DNA from: Variovorax paradoxus
GTDB taxonomy: Bacteria > Pseudomonadota > Gammaproteobacteria > Burkholderiales > Burkholderiaceae_C
DNA length: 64,000 nt
Direction of reading: 5' to 3'
Assembly (NCBI RefSeq): GCF_009755665.1
Contig: NZ_CP046622.1
Coordinates: forward strand, 4,402,001 to 4,466,000
In this document: in pieces, positions 18,480 through 27,130 of the stretch
Position numbering within the stretch: the first letter of the stretch is position 1
Layout: every line of letters begins with the position of its first letter
Position numbers and translations under genes: made by a program
Notes under the pieces: model-generated
Databases searched by the model: none
Seen by the model: the letters and a program-made list of their open reading frames with translations, nothing else
Told to the model about the DNA's origin: nothing

Positions 18480-20488
18480 CGATGCTCGAAAACCTTGACC
18501 TGACGAAGCTTGTCTTCGGCCGCCTCACGTGGGAGGCGATTCCATACCACGAGCCCATTCTGCTGGCGACCTTTGCGGCCGTGGTGCTGGGCGGCCTTGC
18601 CATCCTGGGCGCCGTTACCTACTTCAAGCTCTGGGGCACCATCTGGCGCGACTGGATCACGAGCATCGACCACAAGAAGATCGGCATCATGTACATCGTG
18701 CTCGGCCTTGTCATGCTGCTGCGCGGCTTTGCCGACGCACTCATGATGCGGGCCCAGCAAGCCGTTGCCTTCGGCGACAACGCCGGCTTCCTGCCGCCGC
18801 ACCACTACGACCAGATCTTCACCGCGCACGGCGTGATCATGATCTTCTTCGTGGCCATGCCGCTGGTCACGGGCCTTATGAACTTCGTGGTGCCGCTGCA
18901 GATAGGCGCGCGCGACGTGGCTTTTCCGTTCCTGAACAACTTCAGCTTCTGGATGACCACCTTCGGCGCCGGCCTGGTGATGGCGTCGCTCTTCGTGGGC
19001 GAGTTCGCCAAGACCGGCTGGCTGGCCTACCCGCCGCTCTCGGGCATTCTGTTCAGTCCCGACGTAGGGGTCGACTACTACATATGGTCGCTGCAGATAG
19101 CGGGGGTAGGTACCCTGCTCTCGGGCGTCAACCTGCTGGCCACCATCGTGAAGATGCGCGCGCCGGGCATGACCATGATGAAGATGCCGGTGTTCACCTG
19201 GACCGCCCTGTGCACCAACGTGCTCATCGTGGCCGCCTTCCCGGTCCTCACCGCCGTGCTCGCGCTGCTGTCGCTCGACCGCTATGCCGGCACCAACTTC
19301 TTCACGAACGATCTCGGCGGCAACGCCATGATGTACGTGAACCTGATCTGGATCTGGGGCCACCCCGAGGTGTACATCCTCATCCTGCCGGCCTTCGGCA
19401 TCTTCTCCGAAGTGGTGTCCACCTTCAGCGGCAAGCGCCTCTTCGGCTACGCCTCGATGGTGTACGCCACCATCGTGATCACCATCCTGTCGTACCTCGT
19501 CTGGCTGCACCACTTCTTCACCATGGGCTCCGGCGCCAGCGTGAATTCGTTCTTCGGCATCACGACGATGATCATCTCGATACCGACGGGCGCGAAGATC
19601 TTCAACTGGCTCTTCACCATGTACCGCGGCCGCATCCGCTTCGAGCTGCCCATGATGTGGACTGTCGGCTTCATGGTCACCTTCGTGATCGGCGGCATGA
19701 CGGGCGTTCTGCTCGCAGTGCCCCCGGCCGACTTCGTGCTGCACAACAGCCTGTTCCTCATCGCCCACTTCCACAACGTGATCATCGGCGGCGTGCTGTT
19801 CGGAATGCTGGCGGGCATTACCTACTGGTTCCCCAAGGCCTTCGGCTACAAGCTCGATCCGTTCTGGGGCAAGTGCTCGTTCTGGTTCTGGCTCGTGGGC
19901 TTCTGGGTCGCGTTCATGCCGCTGTATGTGCTGGGCCTGATGGGCGTCACGCGCCGCATGAGCCACTTCCAGGACATGTCGCTGCAGTTCTGGTTCCAGG
20001 TCGCGGCCTTCGGCGCGGTGCTGATCGCACTGGGCATTGCGTCGTTCCTGATCCAGTTGGTGGTGAGCTTCGTGCGCCGCGAGTCGCTGCGCGACACCAC
20101 GGGCGACCCGTGGAACGGCCGCACGCTCGAATGGTCGACCTCGTCGCCGCCGCCGGCCTACAACTTCGCGTTCACGCCGCGCATCCATGACAACGACGCC
20201 TGGACCGACATGAAGCGCCGCGGCTATGCCCGCCCGCTCGAAGGCTTCACGCCCATCCACATGCCCAAGAACACCAGCGCGGGCTTCATCATCGCGGCCT
20301 TGGCAGCGGTCTGCGGCTTTGCGTTGATCTGGCAGATGTGGCTCGTGGCGGGCATCGGCTTTGTCGCCATGCTGGCCGCCGTGATCATTCACACCTTCAA
20401 CTACAAGCGCGACTACTACATTCCCGCGGAAGATGTCGTCCGTACCGAAGCCGAACGCACGCGCCTCCTGGCAGCAGCCCATGTCTGA
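18476..20488 (+). CDS. cyoB: Cytochrome quinol oxidase subunit I
   Basis: The 670-residue catalytic subunit reduces O2 to water with quinol electrons and pumps protons. It shows the conserved haem and copper ligands: [27 protein letters not shown] (the CuB/cross-linked His-Tyr region), [10 protein letters not shown] and HFHNVIIGG. About fifteen membrane helices are predicted, matching E. coli CyoB (663 residues). Sequence alone cannot say whether haem O or haem A sits in the active site. The start overlaps the cyoA stop by four bases. Confidence 0.97.
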   Translation: MTMLENLDLTKLVFGRLTWEAIPYHEPILLATFAAVVLGGLAILGAVTYFKLWGTIWRDWITSIDHKKIGIMYIVLGLVMLLRGFADALMMRAQQAVAFGDNAGFLPPHHYDQIFTAHGVIMIFFVAMPLVTGLMNFVVPLQIGARDVAFPFLNNFSFWMTTFGAGLVMASLFVGEFAKTGWLAYPPLSGILFSPDVGVDYYIWSLQIAGVGTLLSGVNLLATIVKMRAPGMTMMKMPVFTWTALCTNVLIVAAFPVLTAVLALLSLDRYAGTNFFTNDLGGNAMMYVNLIWIWGHPEVYILILPAFGIFSEVVSTFSGKRLFGYASMVYATIVITILSYLVWLHHFFTMGSGASVNSFFGITTMIISIPTGAKIFNWLFTMYRGRIRFELPMMWTVGFMVTFVIGGMTGVLLAVPPADFVLHNSLFLIAHFHNVIIGGVLFGMLAGITYWFPKAFGYKLDPFWGKCSFWFWLVGFWVAFMPLYVLGLMGVTRRMSHFQDMSLQFWFQVAAFGAVLIALGIASFLIQLVVSFVRRESLRDTTGDPWNGRTLEWSTSSPPPAYNFAFTPRIHDNDAWTDMKRRGYARPLEGFTPIHMPKNTSAGFIIAALAAVCGFALIWQMWLVAGIGFVAMLAAVIIHTFNYKRDYYIPAEDVVRTEAERTRLLAAAHV

Positions 20489-21146
20489 TACCACCGCCCT
20501 CCACTCCCCCGCGGCCGGCCACGCCCACAGCGACCAGACGGGCAAGCCGCCCGTGTTCGAGCTGTTCCACGTCGGCAACGACCACCACCCAGAGAACGGC
20601 ACGCTGCTCGGGTTCTGGCTCTACCTGATGAGCGACTGCCTCATCTTCGCCTGCCTGTTCGCGGTGTACGGCGTGCTGGGCCGCAGCTACGCGGCCGGCC
20701 CCTCGGGCGCCGACCTGTTCGACCTGCCGCTGGTGGCCGTCAACACCTCGCTGCTGCTGCTCTCTTCCATTACCTACGGCTTCTCGATGCTGGAGATGCA
20801 GAAGAAGCGCATGGGCGGCACGCTGGTGTGGCTTGCCATCACGGGCCTGCTGGGTGCCGGCTTCATCGGCCTGGAGCTCTACGAGTTCGCGCACCTCATC
20901 CATGAAGGCGCGGGCCCGCAGCGCAGCGCATTCCTGTCGTCGTTCTTCGCGCTGGTCGGCACCCACGGCCTGCACGTGACCTTCGGCATCATCTGGCTGG
21001 TCGTGCTGATGTTCCAGTTGCCCAAGCACGGCTTCACCGCCGCCAACCGCCGCCGCCTGATGTGCCTGTCGATGTTCTGGCACTTCCTGGACGTGGTGTG
21101 GATCGGCGTCTTCACCTTCGTTTATCTGATGGGATCGATGGCATGA
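20481..21146 (+). CDS. cyoC: Cytochrome quinol oxidase subunit III
   Basis: The 221-residue subunit has five membrane helices, the quinol-oxidase form of subunit III. Typical segments are [20 protein letters not shown] and [13 protein letters not shown], with the final [18 protein letters not shown]. It stabilises the catalytic subunit. The start overlaps the cyoB end by eight bases. Confidence 0.95.
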   Translation: MSDTTALHSPAAGHAHSDQTGKPPVFELFHVGNDHHPENGTLLGFWLYLMSDCLIFACLFAVYGVLGRSYAAGPSGADLFDLPLVAVNTSLLLLSSITYGFSMLEMQKKRMGGTLVWLAITGLLGAGFIGLELYEFAHLIHEGAGPQRSAFLSSFFALVGTHGLHVTFGIIWLVVLMFQLPKHGFTAANRRRLMCLSMFWHFLDVVWIGVFTFVYLMGSMA

Positions 21147-21568
21147 GCACCGCCCACACCAACACTGCCGCCGCGCACGGCCACGACGCGCACCACGAGC
21201 ACCATGCACACGACGACCATCACGACGATGGCCCCGTGAGCCACAGCACCTTCAAGGGCTACATGACCGGCTTCGTGCTGGCCGTGATCCTGACCGCGAT
21301 TCCGTTCTGGCTCGTGATGGGCAAGGTGCTTGTCAACACGCACACCACTTCGCTCATCATCCTCGGCTTTGCCGCGGTGCAGATCGTCGTGCACATGATC
21401 TACTTCCTGCACATGGACGCCAAGTCCGAGAGCGGGTGGAACATGCTGGCGCTGATCTTCACCATCGTGCTCGTCGTCATCACGCTGGCCGGCTCGCTCT
21501 GGGTCATGTACCACATGAACGCCAACATGATGCCGATGTCGGTGCACGACATGAAGAACATGCCTTGA
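21143..21568 (+). CDS. cyoD: Cytochrome quinol oxidase subunit IV
   Basis: The 141-residue protein has three membrane helices and the conserved [15 protein letters not shown] segment of CyoD. It is longer than E. coli CyoD (109 residues) because of an N-terminal tail of about 30 residues dominated by His and Asp ([18 protein letters not shown]), which may bind metal. It overlaps the cyoC stop by four bases. CyoD assists assembly of the copper site in subunit I in E. coli. Confidence 0.93.
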   Translation: MSTAHTNTAAAHGHDAHHEHHAHDDHHDDGPVSHSTFKGYMTGFVLAVILTAIPFWLVMGKVLVNTHTTSLIILGFAAVQIVVHMIYFLHMDAKSESGWNMLALIFTIVLVVITLAGSLWVMYHMNANMMPMSVHDMKNMP

Positions 21569-21606
21569 CGACGACCCTGCCGCCAGACCACAGCACCCGC
21601 AACACA

Positions 21607-22428
21607 ATGGCCGCACGGCAGCGCTCCACGGCCGCGCGGGTGATCTTCATGGTCTGCGCGGCGCTTGCCTTTGCCGGCTTTGTCGCGCTCGGCAACTGGC
21701 AGGTCGAGCGCAGGGCCTGGAAGCTCGATCTCATCGCCCGCGTCGAACAGCGCGTGCACGCGCCGCCCTCCGAAGCCCCAGCGCGCGACCGCTGGCCGCA
21801 GATCAGCGCGGCCGCCGACGAATACCGTCACCTGCGCATCACCGGCACTTTTCTGCACGACAAGGAGACCCTGGTGCAGGCCAGCACCCGCCTCGGCGCC
21901 GGCTTCTGGGTGCTGACGCCGCTGCAGGCGGCCGATGGCACCACGGTGCTGGTCAACCGCGGCTTCGTGCCGCCCGAGGCACGCGAGCGCTCGTCGCGCA
22001 CGGCCACCGAGCCCAAGGGCGAGACCGCCGTGACCGGCCTGCTACGCATCACCGAGCCCAAGGGCGGCTTCCTGCGCAAGAACGACCCGGCCGCCGATCG
22101 CTGGTTCTCGCGCGACGTGCAGGCCATTGCCGCCGCGCGCGGCCTGGACAATGCGGCGCCCTACTTCATCGATGCCGAGGCCATGCCCTCCCCCCAAGGC
22201 ACGGCACCGGCATGGCCCGCTGGCGGCCTCACGGTCATCGCCTTTCCCAACAGCCATCTCGTCTATGCCATTACCTGGTACGGCCTGGCGCTGATGGTCG
22301 CGGGCGCGGCATGGTTCGTGTGGCGTGACGATCGCCGCCGCAAGCTCGCCAACTCAGCCGACCGCAGCGGCGACAATGCCTCTCATGCCGACGGAAGACA
22401 CCGCCAAGACGGCCCCCGCCCCGACTGA
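21607..22428 (+). CDS. SURF1-family oxidase assembly protein
   Basis: The 273-residue protein has the SURF1 layout: an N-terminal membrane helix (about residues 11-30) followed by GNWQVERRAWKLDLI, a periplasmic domain with VLVNRGFVP, and a C-terminal helix (HLVYAITWYGLALMVAGAAW). SURF1 proteins help insert haem A into haem-copper oxidases; a dedicated copy for a ba3 quinol oxidase is known in Paracoccus. An alternative TTG start at 21565 would overlap the cyoD stop (TTGA). The 3' end overlaps the next kinase gene by 53 bases in another frame. Confidence 0.92.
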   Translation: MAARQRSTAARVIFMVCAALAFAGFVALGNWQVERRAWKLDLIARVEQRVHAPPSEAPARDRWPQISAAADEYRHLRITGTFLHDKETLVQASTRLGAGFWVLTPLQAADGTTVLVNRGFVPPEARERSSRTATEPKGETAVTGLLRITEPKGGFLRKNDPAADRWFSRDVQAIAAARGLDNAAPYFIDAEAMPSPQGTAPAWPAGGLTVIAFPNSHLVYAITWYGLALMVAGAAWFVWRDDRRRKLANSADRSGDNASHADGRHRQDGPRPD

Positions 22429-23797
22429 AGTCTCCGCCGTAGCGGGGGAACTGCACGCGCCCCGCGCGGGCGTCGCAAGCCTGGACAACGCCACCGGCCA
22501 CAAGAACATGCAGCAGCTGATCCAGCTGCGTTGGTTTGCGGTGGTCGGGCAGGTGATCACCATCCTGTTCGTGCACTACGGCTTCGGCATCCGGCTGCCG
22601 CTCGATCAGATGCTGCTGGTGCTGGCGTGCCTGGCCCTCTTCAACGTGGTGAGCCTGCTGCGCTCGCGCACCCTTCGCAAGGTGACCAACGGCGAGCTGT
22701 TTCTTGCGTTGCTGGTCGACGTGGCCACGCTCACCGCGCAGCTTTACCTGAGCGGCGGCGCGACCAATCCGTTCGTTTTTCTGTATCTCTTGCAGGTCAT
22801 TCTGGGCGCGGTGCTGCTCAAGGCATGGTCGACATGGACCATCGTGGTCATTGCCAGCCTGTGCTTTGCAGGGCTGGCGCTTTTCTCGCGCCCGCTCGCG
22901 CTGCCGCTCGACCACGACCGCGGACTCTGGAGCCCTTATGTGCAGGGCATGCTGATCTGCTTTGCGCTCAACGCGGCGCTGCTGGTGGTGTTCATCACGC
23001 GCATCAGCCGCAACCTGCGCGCGCGCGATGCACGGCTGGCCGACCTGCGACAACGCGCATCGGAAGAAGAGCACATCGTTCGCATGGGCCTGCTCGCATC
23101 GGGCGCCGCGCATGAGCTGGGCACGCCGCTTGCCACGCTGGCAGTGATCCTCGGCGACTGGCGCCGCCTGCCGCATTTCAGTTCAGACCCCGAGCTGCTG
23201 ACCGAAGTGGCCGAGATGGAGCTGCAGATCCAGCGCTGCAAGAGCATCGTGAGCGGCATCCTGCTGTCGGCTGGCGAAGCGCGGGGCGAATCGTCCGAAG
23301 AAACGACGGTGAGCACCTTCCTCGACGAACTGGTGGAGGAATGGCGCACCACACGCCCTGTGGAAGAGTTCGACTACGACAACCGTTTTGGCCGCGACCT
23401 GCCCATGGTTTCCGACTCGGCCGTGAAGCAGATGATCTGCAACGTGCTCGACAATGCGCTGGAAGCCTCGCCGCACTGGTTGCGCCTGGAAGTGGTGCAA
23501 GACGCCGATGCGCTGACGCTCACTGTCACCGATGCAGGGCCGGGTTTTCCGCCCGCGATGCTGAAGCAGTTCGGCAAGCCCTACCAGTCGAGCAAGGGCC
23601 GGCCGGGCGGCGGGCTCGGGCTGTTCCTGGTGGTGAACGTGGCGCGCACGCTCGGAGGCCGGGTGGCGGTGCGCAACCGGCCCGAAGGCGGCGCCACTGT
23701 GGCCATTACGCTGCCGCTATCGGCGGTGGTGCTGGAGGAAGAGGACGATGAAGCCATGGACGACACCATTGCCATGACTGGAACCACAAGCCCATGA
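22376..23797 (+). CDS. regB: RegB/PrrB-type redox sensor histidine kinase
   Basis: The 473-residue kinase has six membrane helices (about residues 50-210), with the quinone-site heptapeptide GGATNPF at 127-133, matching the GGxxNPF motif of RegB. The H-box is AAHELGTPLATL with His246, and Cys288 in QIQRCKSIV matches the redox-active cysteine of RegB by context. The N-box (NVLDNALEAS) and GGGLGLFLVV follow. RegB kinases respond to the quinone pool and oxidation state. Location after a quinol oxidase operon fits that role. The start codon lies inside the SURF1 gene. Confidence 0.92.
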   Translation: MPLMPTEDTAKTAPAPTEVSAVAGELHAPRAGVASLDNATGHKNMQQLIQLRWFAVVGQVITILFVHYGFGIRLPLDQMLLVLACLALFNVVSLLRSRTLRKVTNGELFLALLVDVATLTAQLYLSGGATNPFVFLYLLQVILGAVLLKAWSTWTIVVIASLCFAGLALFSRPLALPLDHDRGLWSPYVQGMLICFALNAALLVVFITRISRNLRARDARLADLRQRASEEEHIVRMGLLASGAAHELGTPLATLAVILGDWRRLPHFSSDPELLTEVAEMELQIQRCKSIVSGILLSAGEARGESSEETTVSTFLDELVEEWRTTRPVEEFDYDNRFGRDLPMVSDSAVKQMICNVLDNALEASPHWLRLEVVQDADALTLTVTDAGPGFPPAMLKQFGKPYQSSKGRPGGGLGLFLVVNVARTLGGRVAVRNRPEGGATVAITLPLSAVVLEEEDDEAMDDTIAMTGTTSP

Positions 23798-24342
23798 CGG
23801 ACGCCGCCGAAGCCGAGCGCCAGTTGCTGATCGTCGAGGACGACGCGGCCTTTGCGCGCACGCTTGGCCGCTCGTTCGAGCGCCGCGGCTATGCGGTCAC
23901 GCACGCAAGCAATGCCGACGAGGTCGAAACGCTGCTGCAAGGCCATTCGCCCGGCTACGCGGTGGTCGACCTGAAGCTCAACGGCGAGGCCTCGGGCCTG
24001 GCCTGCGTGCAGATGCTGCACCGGCACAACCCCGAGATGCTGATCGTGGTGCTCACAGGTTTTGCGAGCATTGCCACGGCCGTGGAGGCCATCAAGCTGG
24101 GCGCCTGCCACTATCTTGCCAAGCCCTCCAACACCGACGACATCGAAGCCGCGTTCGGCCGGGCGACGGGCACCACCGAGGTAGAGTTGACCAACCGCTC
24201 GACGTCGATCAAGACGCTGGAGTGGGAGCGCATTCACGAGACGCTTGCCGAGACGGGCTTCAACATTTCGGAGACCGCGCGGCGGCTTGGCATGCACCGG
24301 CGCACGCTGGCGCGCAAGCTCGGCAAGCAGCAAGTCAAATAG
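23794..24342 (+). CDS. regA: RegA/PrrA-type response regulator
   Basis: The 182-residue regulator has a receiver domain (LLIVEDDAAF, phospho-acceptor Asp59 in VVDLKLNG, LTGFAS and the KPSN lysine) and a Fis-type helix-turn-helix at the end (ISETARRLGMHRRTLARKLGK), the RegA/PrrA hallmark. It overlaps the kinase stop by four bases (ATGA). Homologues control aerobic and anaerobic respiration genes; control of this oxidase operon is inferred from position. Confidence 0.94.
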   Translation: MTDAAEAERQLLIVEDDAAFARTLGRSFERRGYAVTHASNADEVETLLQGHSPGYAVVDLKLNGEASGLACVQMLHRHNPEMLIVVLTGFASIATAVEAIKLGACHYLAKPSNTDDIEAAFGRATGTTEVELTNRSTSIKTLEWERIHETLAETGFNISETARRLGMHRRTLARKLGKQQVK

Positions 24343-24357
24343 CAAGGCGACATCGAC

Positions 24358-25020
24358 ATGAACTCCGGCAAGCCGACATCCGCAGTGCGTAGCCAGACCA
24401 CGCTGGAAGAGATCTTCAACTCACTGAGCCACGGCCTCGGCCTGCTGCTGGCCATTGCGTCGCTGCCTATCCTGGTCTACAGCGCCGCGCAGAAGGGGCA
24501 GGCCGCCAACATCGTCGGTGCCTCGCTCTTCGCAGGCACGGCCATCGTGCTGTATCTCATTTCGACGCTGTACCACGCGCTGCCTACCGGCAAGGCCAAG
24601 GCGTGGTTCAACCGACTCGACCACGCAGCCATCTACCTGTTCATCGCGGGCAGCTACATGCCATTTCTGTTCGGTGTGCTGCGTGGGCCATGGGGCTGGA
24701 CGCTGTTCGGAGCCATCTGCGCGGCGGCGGCGCTGGGCGTGGGTGCCAAGCTGTTCAACCGGCTGCAGCATCCGCTGTGGTCGACCGGGCTCTATGTGGC
24801 AATGGGCTGGATGGCGTTGATGGCGGCGGTGCCGCTGTACGAACGCATGTCGCCGGCAGGGCTGGGTTGGCTCGTGGCCGGTGGGCTGTTCTACACCGCC
24901 GGTGCGGTGGTCTTCTTGTTCGACAACAAGGTGCGGTTTGCCCACTTTGTATGGCACCTGTTCGTGTTGGCTGGTAGTTCTTGCCACTTCTTTGCTGTGC
25001 TCTGGCATTCGCACGGCTGA
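24358..25020 (+). CDS. Haemolysin III family (PAQR-like) membrane protein
   Basis: The 220-residue protein has seven membrane helices and the family motifs SHGLGLLLA, STLYHAL, RLDHAAIYLFIAGSYMPF and FVWHLFVLAGSSCHFFAV, the last two carrying conserved metal-binding histidines. Despite the name, most members are not haemolysins; they are related to PAQR receptors and may be lipid-active hydrolases. A ribosome site (AAGG) precedes the ATG, 15 bases after regA. It may be co-transcribed with the oxidase operon, but a functional link is not evident. Confidence 0.9.
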   Translation: MNSGKPTSAVRSQTTLEEIFNSLSHGLGLLLAIASLPILVYSAAQKGQAANIVGASLFAGTAIVLYLISTLYHALPTGKAKAWFNRLDHAAIYLFIAGSYMPFLFGVLRGPWGWTLFGAICAAAALGVGAKLFNRLQHPLWSTGLYVAMGWMALMAAVPLYERMSPAGLGWLVAGGLFYTAGAVVFLFDNKVRFAHFVWHLFVLAGSSCHFFAVLWHSHG

Positions 25021-25030
25021 TCTTGTTCTT

Positions 25031-25338
25031 GGCGCTGTTGGTCAGGGCGCCGTTGTTCAGGGCGCCGTTGTTCAGGGCGCGTGCAAAGGCCACCGGGTAC
25101 TCCCCTCCGCGAATGTCCCCCGCCTTCGGCTCCTCCTTTATTTCGCTGCGCGGAGCACCCGATGCCCTGTGCACTTGGACGCGCTGCTGGTGTACCGCTG
25201 ATCAACCTCCGCTCTGTGCAACGCACCCGCTGGCGGGGTGCCTTGCGCAGCGAAATAAAGGAGGAGGCCGCAGGCCGGGGGACATTCGCGGAGAAAGGTA
25301 CCCCGTCGGCGGGTGCGCCGCCCTGAACAGCAGCGCCG
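25031..25338. repeat. 308-bp palindromic repeat island
   Basis: Two arms of about 60 bp face each other: 25093-25151 and 25245-25305, sharing for example CTCCGCGAATGTCCCCC, TCCTCCTTTATTTCGCTGCG and GGTAC edges in inverted order. Outside them a second inverted pair reads GTTCAGGGCG and CGCCCTGAAC. The left edge has three tandem near-identical 15-mers (GGCGCCGTTGTTCAG type, 25031-25075). No ORF in the island looks like a protein. It resembles a composite extragenic repeat or non-autonomous element and fills the whole gap between the haemolysin III and slyX genes. Confidence 0.8.
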
Positions 25339-25360
25339 AAAACTGCAGGAGCAGCCCTCC

Positions 25361-25585
25361 TCAGTAATGCGGCGGCAACTCATCCCGCAAGCTGCGCGCC
25401 GCCCCTTCCTGCCCCGCGTTCTGGCTCTGCTGTTTCAGCTGCGTCACCTGAAGAATCAAGCTGTCGATCTGCTGCTGTTGACGATAGATCGTCATGTTCA
25501 GCTGCTCCAGCAGGTCTTCCGCGTAGCTCGACTTGATCTCGAGTTCAGTCAGCCGCTCTGCAATGTCGTCCGGTAGGTGTTCCAT
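25361..25585 (-). CDS. slyX: SlyX family protein
   Basis: A 74-residue, mostly helical coiled-coil protein with the family ending LRDELPPHY and the heptad region ERLTELEIKSSYAEDLLEQL. The function of SlyX is not established. It lies four bases after the stop of the ATPase gene on the same strand, so it is probably co-transcribed with it. Confidence 0.92.
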   Translation of the reverse strand: MEHLPDDIAERLTELEIKSSYAEDLLEQLNMTIYRQQQQIDSLILQVTQLKQQSQNAGQEGAARSLRDELPPHY

Positions 25586-25589
25586 GCCT

Positions 25590-27041
25590 CTATTGGACAG
25601 GAACCGCCGCCAGAGCGCTTTCGTCGACTGATGCAGCGGCCTCGTTCACCATGCGGCTCAGCATGAGCGCGGCCCGCAATGGATACAGCGTGCGCTCATC
25701 TCCCTCTGCCTTGTTGCTCACGATGGTGCCGGTCGACGGCCCCATGCTGGCCGTGCGCACCGCATCGGGCCGATGAACCGGCACCATGAACGGCGAGTGA
25801 GTGGTGTAGATGATCTGGTTGCCGAAGTCCCGCTCGAAGTGCTCGAGCAGGTCGGCCTGCGAGCGCGCATGCAGGTGCAGGCCGGGCTCGTCCAGCAGCA
25901 GGATGGCATCGCCTGCACGGCCGCCCTTTGTGTCCGCAAAGAAGGTGACGTAGAACGAGAAGAACCATTGGAAGCCGCGGCTGCGCTCGTCGAGGTTCAC
26001 TTCCACCTCGTAGGTGTCGTCGGGATCGGACACCAGCGTGTCCATGTACGGCCCGTCGAGGTTGAAGCGCACCTTGAGCTCACGGTCCTTCCACAACCTG
26101 CGGATCTCCGAAGTGACGACGGCGCCCGCGCGATTGACGAGCTGGTTGCGCGTGGCAAGGTCGTTCTTGTCGAGCAGGTCCTGCAACTGCTGCGGGTCGA
26201 GTCCGGCCACCTTGCAGAGCTTTTCGAAGCCCTGCTGCTCAGGCGCCGCCTGGCCCCAGCCCTTGCGCACCAGGTAGTCCGCAATGTTCTGGCGGCCGGG
26301 CAGTGCCGGATATTCGTCCACGTAGATGAAGCGCGGCAGCTTCTCGAGCACCCATTGCTTCGCCTTTGCGAGCGCCGGCGTGTCGTTGGCAATCGCACGG
26401 GCCATGTCCTCCAGTTCGAGCAGCATCTGCTCCTGCTTGTCGCTGAGCTCGGCATCCGCAACGGCCAGCGCCTTGCGCAAGGTTTGCAGCGCCTTGACCG
26501 CGCCTTCCGACCACCGGATGTAGTCGGGGCTCAGGATCATGGCGGCGTCGAAGGCGTCGGCCTCCTGCTCCAGCGTCGCCCTTGCCTCCTCGGCGACTTT
26601 CTCGGCCGCGGCCTTCACCGCCGGCACGATCTTGCGGACCTTGCCCTTGATGTCCGACACGTCGAGCGACAACTCCGCCAGGCCTTCGAGCCCCGTCCAG
26701 CGCGCCGTGCCGTAGCCGCGACCGGCGGTGACGTGCCGCACGTTGGCCGCGCGTGGAAGCATCTCCGTGAGCTCGGCCCGCTCGCCCTCGTCGAGGGCCC
26801 AGCGTGTGGCAACGACCGGTGTATCGGCCTGGCACTCTTCAAGGCGGCGGTGCCGCGGAAAGTCCTTGATCGGGCTGAGCTCGGTCATGCCTTCGGCGGG
26901 GTTCAGGCTGTGCAGCGCGCGCAGCAGGTTCGACTTGCCGCTGTCGTTGCGGCCGAGGATCGCGGTGAGCTGCGTGGAATCGATGGAGCCGCTGTCGTTG
27001 ATCGAGCGAAAGTTGGTGATCTGGAATGACGCCAAGCGCAT
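25590..27041 (-). CDS. OLD-like AAA ATPase without TOPRIM domain
   Basis: The 483-residue protein starts MRLASFQITNFRSIND and has an ABC/SMC-type ATPase: Walker A GRNDSGKSNLL near residue 30, a long helical middle (about 130-260), a signature-like SRGFQWFFSFYVT, Walker B AILLLDEPGLHLHARSQ near 385 and the TTHSPFMV switch. This is the layout of OLD-family nucleases, but the C-terminal TOPRIM nuclease domain is missing; the protein ends about 65 residues after the switch. It may therefore act with a separate partner or have lost nuclease activity. Homologues occur in phage defence, which is only a hint here. Confidence 0.82.
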   Translation of the reverse strand: MRLASFQITNFRSINDSGSIDSTQLTAILGRNDSGKSNLLRALHSLNPAEGMTELSPIKDFPRHRRLEECQADTPVVATRWALDEGERAELTEMLPRAANVRHVTAGRGYGTARWTGLEGLAELSLDVSDIKGKVRKIVPAVKAAAEKVAEEARATLEQEADAFDAAMILSPDYIRWSEGAVKALQTLRKALAVADAELSDKQEQMLLELEDMARAIANDTPALAKAKQWVLEKLPRFIYVDEYPALPGRQNIADYLVRKGWGQAAPEQQGFEKLCKVAGLDPQQLQDLLDKNDLATRNQLVNRAGAVVTSEIRRLWKDRELKVRFNLDGPYMDTLVSDPDDTYEVEVNLDERSRGFQWFFSFYVTFFADTKGGRAGDAILLLDEPGLHLHARSQADLLEHFERDFGNQIIYTTHSPFMVPVHRPDAVRTASMGPSTGTIVSNKAEGDERTLYPLRAALMLSRMVNEAAASVDESALAAVPVQ

Positions 27042-27130
27042 GTAGGGGGGTTCTCATCGAATGAATGCAGGGCCGGGGAATGTATTGCATTCCCAGGCCC
27101 TTCCCGCCCGCGACCGAAGAAAAAAATCTA

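Noticed and set aside
18260..20602. A 780-codon open frame opposite cyoB
   Set aside because: Antisense shadow of a membrane protein gene, giving a charged, low-complexity translation.
25031..25080. Tandem 15-mers as a possible CRISPR or VNTR array
   Set aside because: Repeats are directly adjacent with no spacers and only three copies; they belong to the edge of the palindromic island.
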